DNA from: Actinomadura coerulea
GTDB taxonomy: Bacteria; Actinomycetota; Actinomycetes; Streptosporangiales; Streptosporangiaceae
Length of the DNA: 64,000 nucleotides
Direction: 5' to 3'
NCBI RefSeq assembly: GCF_014208105.1
Contig: NZ_JACHMQ010000001.1
Location: 6,820,001 to 6,884,000 of the forward strand
Position 1 is the stretch's first letter. Each line of letters begins with the position of its first letter. A program made the position numbers and the translations under genes. Positions 9,432 through 16,281 of the stretch are shown here, in pieces. The notes beneath the pieces are model-generated. The model was not told the DNA's origin, did not search any database, and saw nothing but the letters and a program-made list of their open reading frames with translations.

Positions 9432-10148
9432 TCAGCGGACGCGAAGGAGAACGCTCCAGGTGTCGGGACCGATGATCCCGTCGTTCTCGATCTTCGCCCA
9501 CTTCTGGACGGCGCGGACGGCCTTGTCCATGGTCGCGTCGAAGTCGCGGTCCATTCTGGTCCCGACCTCGGGATGACTGCGTGCGAGCAGCAGGCCCCGC
9601 GCGGTCTGCACCGCCTCGTTGGAGCCCTTCGCGCCCTTGGAGATCATTGGCAGGTCCTTCACGGCGTCCTCCATCCAGCCGCTTCCGTAAGCGGGCCGTC
9701 CGTAGCCGGCGATGACGCCGGTCGCGCGGACGCGGCGCTTCACCGCGTCGCCGGTGTTGGCTTCGATCGTCTGGAGCCGTCCGCCGCCCAGGACCTTCTC
9801 CACGACGCCGACATGGTCGACCGAGCCGCCGCGGTCGCTTCCGCCCCAGTCGAAGAAGACGATGTCGCCGGGCCTGGCCCGGGCGACCGCGGAAGCGGTA
9901 CCGGCGTGCCAGCGACCGGCCTTCTCGAAGTCGTCCACGTGCCACACGGTGTAGGCGCGGTCTCCGCCCGGCAGTACCGCCGAGGCGTTGCCGGAGTGCC
10001 GGGCCCAGTAGGTGATCGCCATGTCGCACCAGGACGCGCGCAGGTACTCCTTCCCGTTGCGGGCCGCGTACTCCCGCGTGATGGGGTTCGGGCGCCCCGA
10101 CATCCCCAGCGACCTCCGCGCCGCCGCGATCATCTTCGCGGCGCTCAT
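9432..10148 (-). CDS. CHAP-domain amidase/endopeptidase with peptidoglycan-binding domain
   Basis: 238 residues. The N-terminal CHAP domain has catalytic Cys41 (RASWCDMAITYW) and His112 (SVDHVGVVEK), with a typical RPGDIVFFDW segment between them. The C-terminal ~70 residues form a PG_binding_1-like domain ending with NDGIIGPDTWSVL. CHAP enzymes cut the peptide part of peptidoglycan. There is no signal peptide, which is phage-endolysin-like; export would need a holin or another route. Its ATG overlaps the stop of a 53-codon ORF (ATGA-type), so translation is coupled. The GH26-like gene upstream on the same strand is also leaderless, suggesting a cell-wall or phage-derived lysis cassette (inference). 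Confidence 0.88.
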   Translation of the reverse strand: MSAAKMIAAARRSLGMSGRPNPITREYAARNGKEYLRASWCDMAITYWARHSGNASAVLPGGDRAYTVWHVDDFEKAGRWHAGTASAVARARPGDIVFFDWGGSDRGGSVDHVGVVEKVLGGGRLQTIEANTGDAVKRRVRATGVIAGYGRPAYGSGWMEDAVKDLPMISKGAKGSNEAVQTARGLLLARSHPEVGTRMDRDFDATMDKAVRAVQKWAKIENDGIIGPDTWSVLLRVR

Positions 10149-10306
10149 GTCCGGCCCTCCTCGCCGTTCCCGTCCCGCCCGCGGAAGATCCCGCCGGCGT
10201 CGGGCTCGCCGTACAGCTCGCGCAGGACCTGCGCCTCGTCGGTCTCGGTCGCCCTGTGCACGCCGGGGTTCACATCGACCTCGTCCATGCGTTCGGCTTC
10301 GGCCAT
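10145..10306 (-). CDS. Small acidic protein, 53 aa, coupled to the CHAP gene
   Basis: Short open frame starting ATG 10306 (MAEAERMDEVDVNPGVHR) whose TGA overlaps the ATG of the CHAP gene by two bases. The composition is acidic (many Glu/Asp) and it ends with a Gly/Arg-rich tail. No domain is recognised. The overlap and good codon bias support translation. A weak GGGACGAGG lies upstream. It could be a structural or chaperone-like partner, or only a leader peptide that couples translation. Confidence 0.5.
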   Translation of the reverse strand: MAEAERMDEVDVNPGVHRATETDEAQVLRELYGEPDAGGIFRGRDGNGEEGRT

Positions 10307-10338
10307 CGGTCTGCCTCGTCCCTTCTCACCATGCGGAT

Positions 10339-10402
10339 CCTCGTCGCCGTCGGTCCTCGTCGCCGTCGGTCCTCGTCACCGTCGGTCCTCGTCACCGTTG
10401 GT
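10339..10402. repeat. Four tandem 16-bp repeats
   Basis: Four head-to-tail units with consensus CCTCGTCgCCGTCGGT, starting at 10339, 10355, 10371 and 10387; the last two differ by one or two bases. The 16-bp period is not a multiple of three, so this is not coding repetition. The array lies between the GH26-like gene and the small ORF/CHAP pair, within their leader on the minus strand. Confidence 0.85.
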
Positions 10403-10491
10403 CGTCGGCACGGGCGGTCCGGGTCAGTCGCGCTCCTGGCCGATGCCCCGCGTCACGATCCCGGGGACCGGAGGACTCGGCCCTGTCTCGG

Positions 10492-11340
10492 TCAGAGCAC
10501 GAAGTCGTTGTCATCGCTGTAGTAGGTCTGCGACGCGTCCTTGGCCGCCGCGATCCATCCCGAGACGTTTCCGGGCGTCGGAGTCGAGATGGGGCCGACG
10601 GTGTCGAACCAGCATGCGAACGCGCACCTCGTGTGCGCCCCGCCGCCCGGCGTCGTCGTCAGGTAGGCGACCTGGTCCTTCAACCAGGTCACGCTCCTCG
10701 TGCCGGTTCTGCCGTAACCGATCTCCGGGACCGCCCACGGGATGTCCTTCGAACGGGCGAATTCCACCGCAGGCCCCCACAGGGTGGTGCCGCTGCCGAG
10801 GTGGGAGTAGCCGTCCACGCCGAGGACGTCCACGAGCCCGCTGCCCGGCCAGGTGTCGGCATAGGTGCTGCCGGCTCTGGGCGAGGTGCCCGACCAGGTG
10901 GTGAGGATCTGGATCGTGTGCAGGTTCGTCCAGCCCTCCGACTGCACCTGCCGCACCAGCCCGAAGAAGCGCTTCAGGGCCGCCGTGTACGTCGCGAGGC
11001 GGAAGGCGCCATGACGGATCTTGCCGTCGCCCTCGTGCCAGATCGACACGAAGGCGATGTGGCTCTTGGGGATGGACCGCAGGAACCTCAGCGTCTGCCC
11101 GTCGAGGTTCCCGCCGGCCATCGCGGTGATCGACGGCTTCGCGCTCCAGCAGCTGGCCCGCTTCCCCACGTCCACGCCGCCGGTGCTCTGCCTCCAGGAC
11201 GCGGGCATGCCCGCGGCGGCGGGCTGGTAGGAGCGGCGGATGGTCAGCGGTCCGTAGGAGGCGTCCTTCTCGGCGAAGTCGGAGCCGGACAGGTTCCGGG
11301 GGCACGTCCCCCACAGAATCGCATTTCGGTTCTTCGCCAT
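10492..11340 (-). CDS. GH26-like (mannanase-type) glycoside hydrolase, no signal peptide
   Basis: 282 residues, with GGAGGAAG a few bases before ATG 11340. A TIM-barrel glycosidase is suggested by SIWHEGDGKI (Glu103, acid/base position as in the WHE/RPLHE motif of GH26) and VPEIGYG (Glu206, nucleophile position), spaced about 100 residues apart as expected for clan GH-A. The N-terminus begins directly with the catalytic region and lacks a signal sequence. It lies upstream of the CHAP lysin on the same strand, separated by the 16-bp repeats. The fold call is moderate; the substrate is unknown. Phage tail-associated glycosidases can look similar. Confidence 0.65.
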   Translation of the reverse strand: MAKNRNAILWGTCPRNLSGSDFAEKDASYGPLTIRRSYQPAAAGMPASWRQSTGGVDVGKRASCWSAKPSITAMAGGNLDGQTLRFLRSIPKSHIAFVSIWHEGDGKIRHGAFRLATYTAALKRFFGLVRQVQSEGWTNLHTIQILTTWSGTSPRAGSTYADTWPGSGLVDVLGVDGYSHLGSGTTLWGPAVEFARSKDIPWAVPEIGYGRTGTRSVTWLKDQVAYLTTTPGGGAHTRCAFACWFDTVGPISTPTPGNVSGWIAAAKDASQTYYSDDNDFVL

Positions 11341-11859
11341 GGGACTTCCTCCGCGTTCGCCGGTTGGCCTGCCGCCGCCGGGCGGGGCGGGAGTTGATCA
11401 CACCGGCGTCGCCGGTGGTAGGGGAGGAACCGATGCCGCGCGGCGCACTACGGCTTCGCATGGCTTCGCGTGCTCCGCCTTCGGCGCCGCGGCCGGGATT
11501 GCCCTAGTAGTTCCCTAAAGTGATGCTGGCAGAAATCGGCGGGATGAAGAAGAGTCGGCTCAGAAAGTATTCCGGCCTGCCGGGCCAGGATTATATGTCG
11601 ATTAAACATCCGCAACAAACACCGGTGGCGGTGGTCCGGGGCCTCGAAATTCCAGCGCGTACTCAGGAAGCGGTCCGAAGCGAGGGCGGGACGATGGGCG
11701 GCAGATAAATTGAGAAAAAGTACCTTTTCAGAGGAAATGTAATCACGGTGCGTGACCGCGTGGCCGACGCGGTGAGCTGCAATGATATCGATCTGAGTAT
11801 GATTCGCTGATCGATATCAGTATTGGACAGGGGGCGCTGATCAATGATCGGGTGAGCGC
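11341..11859. other. Intergenic region of lowered G+C
   Basis: About 520 bp between the divergently oriented GH26-like and beta-lactamase genes. The part from roughly 11500 to 11830 is clearly richer in A+T than the neighbourhood. A 62-codon frame at 11520-11708 has no ribosome-binding site and unconvincing composition. The only clear element is the palindrome at 11784-11818. Confidence 0.6.
11784..11818. promoter_or_regulatory. Inverted repeat upstream of the beta-lactamase gene
   Basis: Perfect 10-bp arms GATATCGATC (11784-11793) and GATCGATATC (11809-11818) with a 15-bp spacer, about 45 bp before the start codon. Both arms contain ATCGAT and GATATC. It looks like a repressor operator; PadR-type regulators use similar ATATCGATAT sites, but no such regulator is nearby. 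Confidence 0.55.
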
Positions 11860-12750
11860 ATGATCAGACCTTCCTCCCGAACCGCGCGCGTCCGGCTGGG
11901 CGCCACCGCGCTCGCGGCGCTCACCCTCTTCGGCACCGCCGCGTGCGGCGCGACCGCCCACGACTCCGCCCCGCGCGCGGCCGCCGCCGTCGCGGCGGCC
12001 GATCACATCCGGCCCGGCGTCACCGAGCGCGACGATCTGCGGGCCGTCTTCGACGCGGCGGGCGTGCACGGCTCGTTCGCCCTGCTGGACGTGAACAGCC
12101 GCGCCACGACCGTGGTGGACCGGCGGCTCGCCGAGACGCCGCTCGTGCCCGCCTCCAGCTTCAAGGTCCCGCACGCCCTGGTCGCCCTGGAGACCGGGGC
12201 GGTCAAGAGCCCCGACGAGGTGATCCCCTGGGACGGGACGCCGCAGCCGTTCCCCGAGTGGGAGCAGGACATGACGATGCGGGAGGCCATCCGCATCTCC
12301 AACGCCGCCGCGTTCCAGGTGATCGCCCGTCGCATCGGGCTGCAGCGCGAACGGCAGTGGCTGCACCGGTTCGGCTACGGCAACCGCCAGACCGGGACCA
12401 AGGTGGACCGGTTCTGGCTGGACGGCCCGCTGAAGATCTCCGCCGTGGAGCAGACCCGGTTCCTGGAGCGGCTGGCGGCCGAGCGCCTGCCCGCCTCGCG
12501 CGCGAACCAGCGCACCGTCCGCGATCTGATCAAGCAGGAGGAGAAGGACGGGTACACGCTGTACGCCAAGTCGGGCTGGCAGAACGCCCCCGGCCCCGGT
12601 ACCGGCTGGTGGGTCGGGTGGGTCGACCGCGGCGGACGCGTGTCCACGTTCGCGCTGAACATCGACATCGTGAAGGACGGCGACGCCGCCAAGCGCGCCA
12701 CGGTCACGCGTGAGTTGCTGCAGCGGCTGAACGTGCTGCCCAAGGCGTAA
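11860..12750 (+). CDS. Class D (OXA-type) beta-lactamase-like lipoprotein
   Basis: 296 residues. A Tat/Sec-like N-terminus ends in a lipobox-like TAAC, with Cys29 as the acylation site, so the mature protein is probably membrane-anchored outside the cell. The serine-hydrolase motifs are in order: S99-S-F-K102 (SxxK nucleophile), S147-N-A (SxV position; Ala replaces Val), Y173-G-N175 (the class D YGN signature) and K237-S-G-W240 (KTG box). The YGN and KSGW motifs point to class D rather than class A. It may hydrolyse penicillins or act as a penicillin-interactive protein; the changed SxV box makes catalytic strength uncertain. Monocistronic, with an operator-like palindrome upstream and a strong hairpin downstream. 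Confidence 0.87.
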   Translation: MIRPSSRTARVRLGATALAALTLFGTAACGATAHDSAPRAAAAVAAADHIRPGVTERDDLRAVFDAAGVHGSFALLDVNSRATTVVDRRLAETPLVPASSFKVPHALVALETGAVKSPDEVIPWDGTPQPFPEWEQDMTMREAIRISNAAAFQVIARRIGLQRERQWLHRFGYGNRQTGTKVDRFWLDGPLKISAVEQTRFLERLAAERLPASRANQRTVRDLIKQEEKDGYTLYAKSGWQNAPGPGTGWWVGWVDRGGRVSTFALNIDIVKDGDAAKRATVTRELLQRLNVLPKA

Positions 12751-12763
12751 GGGTTCCCCCGCC

Positions 12764-12796
12764 GGCCACGGTGACCGTCGCACGGTCGCCGTGGCC
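12764..12796 (+). terminator. Hairpin after the beta-lactamase gene
   Basis: 15-bp arms (12764-12778 and 12782-12796) with one mismatch and a 3-nt loop, starting 13 nt after the stop codon. Confidence 0.7.
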
Positions 12797-12817
12797 GTCG
12801 CCCGTCCGCTCTTACAG

Positions 12818-12867
12818 GCCGCGCTGGTACAAGCCGCGCTGGTGGGTAGAGAGCTGGTGGGTAGAGA
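12818..12867. repeat. Short 15-bp periodic repeats in the type III PKS leader
   Basis: GCCGCGCTGGT occurs at 12818 and 12833. GCTGGTGGGTAGAGA is duplicated exactly at 12838-12852 and 12853-12867. Together this is a 15-bp periodic tract between the upstream terminator and the ribosome-binding site of the PKS gene. The frame is open through it, but the GTG at 12896 fits the protein family better. Confidence 0.7.
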
Positions 12868-12895
12868 GGTGGCAGGGGGAGGCTTAGGGGGAGCC

Positions 12896-13957
12896 GTGCG
12901 TGTAGCGGGTGTGCAGACCGTCCTGCCGGAACATCACTACGACCAGGCTGAGATCACCGAGGCCGTCGTCGGGGCCACCGGCGCCGACCGGCGGGTGGTG
13001 GAGCGTTTCCACACCGCCACCCGGGTGACGGGCCGGTACCTGGCCCTGCCGATCGAGAACTACGCGAACCTCGACGGCTTCACCACCGCGAACGGCGCCT
13101 ATGTCGAGACCGCGCTGTCGCTCGGGGAAAGAGCGGTCCGGGGGGCGCTGGAGGCGTCCGGGGTCGACCCGTCGCAGGTCGACCAGCTGGTCTTCTGCTC
13201 CTCGACCGGAGTCGCCACCCCCTCGCTGGACGCGTCCCTGGCCCAGCGCGTGGGCCTGCGGGACGACGTCAAGCGGGTACCGATCTTCGGTCTGGGATGC
13301 GCGGCCGGCGCGGTGGGGCTGTCGCGGCTGTACGACTACCTTCGCGCGTGGCCCGACCAGGTGGCGGTGCTGGTGTGCGTCGAGCTGTGCTCGCTGACGG
13401 CGCAGCGCGACGACGAGTCGCTGGCCAACCTCGTGGCGAGCGGTCTGTTCGGGGACGGTGCCGCGGCCGTCGTGGCGGTCGGAGGCGACCGGCGTACCGG
13501 CGCGAGGGGGCCGAGCCGCTGGGGGCCCCGGGTCGTCGCGACCCGCAGCAAGCTCTATCCCGGCACCGGCAGGCTCATGGGCTGGGACGTCGGTGAGCAC
13601 GGCTTCCGGATCGTCCTCGCCGCGGACCTGGTGGACCACGTCGAGGCGACGCTGGCCGGCGACGTCACCGCGTTCCTCGGCGAGCACGGCCTGTCTCACG
13701 GCGAGGTGTCCTCGTGGGTCTGCCACCCCGGGGGGCCGAAGGTGATCGAGACGATCGCCGAGGCCTTCGCCCTCGAAGCCGGCGAACTCGACCTGACCTG
13801 GGACTCCCTGCGACGGTTCGGCAACCTGTCCTCGGTCTCGGTGCTCAACGTCCTGCAGGAGACGATCGAACGGCGCCGCCCGCCGGAGGGCGAGAACGGG
13901 CTGCTGATGGCTCTCGGCCCCGGGTTCTCCGCCGAACTGCTCCTGCTGCGCTGGTGA
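12896..13957 (+). CDS. Type III polyketide synthase (chalcone synthase-like)
   Basis: 353 residues from GTG 12896, chosen because AGGGGGAG lies 5-8 nt upstream and the length equals the family norm; a longer frame from 12791 would add a repetitive leader. The catalytic triad is visible: Cys135 (GLGCAAGAVGLSR), His277 (CHPGGPKV) and Asn310 (GNLSSVSVL). Such enzymes extend an acyl-CoA starter with malonyl-CoA and cyclise the chain to resorcinols, pyrones or tetrahydroxynaphthalene. The next gene is an ICMT-like methyltransferase starting 4 bp after this stop. That pairing resembles the phenolic-lipid genes srsA/srsB of Streptomyces, so an alkylresorcinol/quinone-type product is a reasonable guess. 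Confidence 0.93.
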   Translation: MRVAGVQTVLPEHHYDQAEITEAVVGATGADRRVVERFHTATRVTGRYLALPIENYANLDGFTTANGAYVETALSLGERAVRGALEASGVDPSQVDQLVFCSSTGVATPSLDASLAQRVGLRDDVKRVPIFGLGCAAGAVGLSRLYDYLRAWPDQVAVLVCVELCSLTAQRDDESLANLVASGLFGDGAAAVVAVGGDRRTGARGPSRWGPRVVATRSKLYPGTGRLMGWDVGEHGFRIVLAADLVDHVEATLAGDVTAFLGEHGLSHGEVSSWVCHPGGPKVIETIAEAFALEAGELDLTWDSLRRFGNLSSVSVLNVLQETIERRRPPEGENGLLMALGPGFSAELLLLRW

Positions 13958-13961
13958 CCCG

Positions 13962-14492
13962 GTGATCGGCTTCACGCTGCTCATCGCGCTCGTCGGAGCC
14001 GAGCGGATCGCAGAGCTGACCGTGGCCCGCCGCAATCGGTCCTGGGCCCTGAGCAGGGGCGGCGTCGAGTACGGACGCGGACACTACCCGGGGATCGCCG
14101 CCGCCCATGCCGGCCTGCTCGGCGGGGCGCTGCTGGAGGCGTGGCTGCTCGACCGCCCCTTCATCCCGGCCCTGGGCTGGCCGATGCTGGGCCTCGCCGT
14201 CCTGGCCCAGGGGCTGCGCTGGTGGTGCATCGCCACGCTCGGCAGGCGGTGGAACACCCGGGTGATCATCGTTCCGGACCTGCCGCTGGTGGCCAGGGGC
14301 CCCTACCGGCGGCTGCGCCACCCCAACTACGTCGCGGTCGTCGCCGAAGGCATCGCCCTGCCGCTGGTGCACACCTGCTGGATCACCGCCCTGCTGTTCA
14401 CCATCGTGAACCTCGGCCTCCTGAGAACCCGCATCAGAATCGAGAACACCGCACTCCGCCAGGCCGCCGACACCACACCCGCGTCCCCCTGA
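13962..14492 (+). CDS. Isoprenylcysteine carboxyl methyltransferase (ICMT)-like membrane methyltransferase
   Basis: 176 residues from GTG 13962, 4 bp after the PKS stop. Hydrophobic segments lie near residues 1-15, 45-60, 65-85 and 125-150. The conserved SAM-binding signature RGPYRRLRHPNYVAVV (~110-125) is intact. Enzymes of this family methylate small lipid-like phenols as well as carboxylates; SrsB is a paired example next to a type III PKS. It probably O-methylates the PKS product at the membrane. Function is inferred from the pairing. Confidence 0.88.
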   Translation: MIGFTLLIALVGAERIAELTVARRNRSWALSRGGVEYGRGHYPGIAAAHAGLLGGALLEAWLLDRPFIPALGWPMLGLAVLAQGLRWWCIATLGRRWNTRVIIVPDLPLVARGPYRRLRHPNYVAVVAEGIALPLVHTCWITALLFTIVNLGLLRTRIRIENTALRQAADTTPASP

Positions 14493-14512
14493 CCCCTCAC
14501 GCCGCCGCAAAA

Positions 14513-14535
14513 GTTGACCCTGACGCAGGGGCAAC
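14513..14535 (+). promoter_or_regulatory. MerR-type operator/promoter
   Basis: Imperfect inverted repeat with arms GTTGACCCTG (14513-14522) and CAGGGGCAAC (14526-14535), 9 of 10 positions matching, with a 3-bp centre. It contains a TTGACC -35-like hexamer. MerR regulators bind such sites within long-spacer promoters, and a MerR gene is second in the operon that follows, so autoregulation is likely. Confidence 0.65.
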
Positions 14536-14552
14536 CTCTCACCATGGGCGCT

Positions 14553-15362
14553 ATGAACAGCACGACGCGGAACCTCACGATCCAGCACGACGGCGTCACG
14601 ATCCCGGTGTCCCGAGGTGGCCGGGGACGGCCGCTGGTCCTGTGCCCAGGACTGAACTCCACGCAGGCCGACCTGCACGAACTTGCCGGGCTGCTGCGGC
14701 GCGATCATGACGTGGTGACCTTCGACCTACGGGGGCACGGCCTCGCCTCGGCCGCCGATCGGTACTCATTCGAGGCGTTCCTCAGCGATCTGGCCGCCGT
14801 GATGAAGGAACTGGACCGCCTCGGCCTGGACGCGGCCCCCGTGCTCGTCGGCTACTCGCTGGGCGCGGACCTGGCCGTGCACTTCGCCGCCGAGCACCCC
14901 GGCGCCGTGGCCGAACTCGTTCTCATCGACGGGGCGAACCCGGTGCCCGAACCCTTCGTCACCGAAGCCCTCCTGCCGGAACTCCGCGCGATGTGGGAGG
15001 AGATGGCGGCTCGGCAGGAGGCCGAACGGGGCACCGCGCGCCAGGTGTTGCTCACCGCACAGGACGTCCTCGACCTGAACGTCGAGGTCGATGCGGTCCG
15101 GTCCCGGATCCTCGACCGGTACCGGAGGATCGACCGGCCGCTGAGCATGATCATGTCGAGCTCGATGGCCGGGGAGAGCGGCGAGGGGCAGCGGCTCAAC
15201 CGGAACTGGCGTGCCGGAATCGAGCGGCTCGTCCGCGAGCGGCCGCGTACCGCCGCCTACTGGCTCGAAGCCGACCACGGGCTGGTCTTCACCCACGCCC
15301 CGGAGATAGCCCGGATCATCCGGAGCACGGCCGGCCGGGCGGGCTCGGTGCCGGCGCCGTGA
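14553..15362 (+). CDS. Alpha/beta hydrolase
   Basis: 269 residues from ATG 14553; ATG 14544 is also possible, while a TTG at 14514 would lie inside the operator and is discarded. The fold is shown by LVLCPGL (oxyanion region), VTFDLRGHGLAS, the nucleophile elbow VGYSLGADL (Ser ~105) and a late ADHGLVFTHAPE with the catalytic His. The substrate is unknown. It is the first gene of an operon with a MerR regulator whose frame overlaps this stop, so it is probably induced by the compound that MerR senses. Confidence 0.87.
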   Translation: MNSTTRNLTIQHDGVTIPVSRGGRGRPLVLCPGLNSTQADLHELAGLLRRDHDVVTFDLRGHGLASAADRYSFEAFLSDLAAVMKELDRLGLDAAPVLVGYSLGADLAVHFAAEHPGAVAELVLIDGANPVPEPFVTEALLPELRAMWEEMAARQEAERGTARQVLLTAQDVLDLNVEVDAVRSRILDRYRRIDRPLSMIMSSSMAGESGEGQRLNRNWRAGIERLVRERPRTAAYWLEADHGLVFTHAPEIARIIRSTAGRAGSVPAP

Positions 15363-15373
15363 AAGACCGATCG

Positions 15374-16171
15374 ATGCCGACCATCGGCGAGCTGGCGTCG
15401 TACGCCGGAGTGACGGTGCGCGCGGTGCGGCACTACCACGCCAGGGGACTGCTGCCGGAGCCGGAGCGGGACCGGTCCGGTTACCGCAGATACGACCCGG
15501 GCGCCGTGATCGAGCTGATCAGAATCCGGACACTCGCCCAGGCGGGGGTCCCGCTGGCGCGGGTGCGGGAGTTGCTGCGAGCCGGCGAGGAGGAGTTCGC
15601 CGCGGCGATCGCGGACATCGACAGGCGGCTGCGGGACGAGATCCGGCAGCGGGAGCGTCACCGGGAGCAGATCGCCCGGCTCGCGTCCGGAGACCACCTT
15701 GCGCTGCCACCCGAGGTGGCCGAGTATCTCGACCGGCTGCGGGCGCTCGGCATCGAGGAGCGGATCGTCCAGGTCGAGCGCGACGGCTGGATCCTGCTGG
15801 CCGCACACTCACCCGAACGGGTCGCGGAGTGGACGGCCCGCAAGCACGAGCAGATCAACGACCCGCGGCTCGTCGGCTTCTTCCGCACCCTCGGCCAGGC
15901 TCTCGACCAGGCTTTCGGCCAGACCGCCGACGACCGGCGGCTGGCCGACCTGGCCGATGAACTGGCCGACCACATCACGCGGATGGCCGACGAACGGGGC
16001 GAGGACTACGTCGACGACCTCGATCTCGAACCGCCGCTGGTCGGGCTGATGGACATGCTGGCGTTCGACACCGTGCCTCAAGCCCGCCGCCTGATCGAGC
16101 TGCTGAAGCGGCGAGGCTGGACCGGCTGGACCAAGCTCGAACGCGTACCCCCGGCAGCCGAGCGCGAGTAG
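15374..16171 (+). CDS. MerR family transcriptional regulator
   Basis: 265 residues from ATG 15374; a GTG at 15359 overlapping the hydrolase stop (GTGA) is an equally plausible coupled start. The N-terminal HTH is typical (TIGELASYAGVTVRAVRHYH, then GLLPEPERDRSGYRRYD), followed by a dimerisation helix (about 75-115) and a ~150-residue helical C-terminal domain that resembles the TipA-type effector domain in position only. No metal-binding Cys pair is visible, so a small organic ligand is more likely than a metal. It probably acts on the palindrome at 14513-14535. Confidence 0.9.
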   Translation: MPTIGELASYAGVTVRAVRHYHARGLLPEPERDRSGYRRYDPGAVIELIRIRTLAQAGVPLARVRELLRAGEEEFAAAIADIDRRLRDEIRQRERHREQIARLASGDHLALPPEVAEYLDRLRALGIEERIVQVERDGWILLAAHSPERVAEWTARKHEQINDPRLVGFFRTLGQALDQAFGQTADDRRLADLADELADHITRMADERGEDYVDDLDLEPPLVGLMDMLAFDTVPQARRLIELLKRRGWTGWTKLERVPPAAERE

Positions 16172-16281
16172 TGCCGCAGCCGGGGCGTCCGTCACCCCCG
16201 ACTACCGGCCGCCTTGGTCACCGGCGAAGCGGGAACGGGTCTCCTCATGCCACCATGAACGGTGATTCGTGAGGAGGCTCG

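Noticed and set aside
10339..10402. CRISPR array or coding repeat
   Set aside because: Units are 16 bp, contiguous without spacers, and not a multiple of three.
11520..11708. 62-codon plus-strand frame before the beta-lactamase gene
   Set aside because: No ribosome-binding site, non-typical composition and no similarity; the region looks regulatory.
12791..12895. N-terminal extension of the type III PKS from 12791
   Set aside because: It would encode a repetitive leader absent from the family, and the GTG at 12896 has the better ribosome-binding site.
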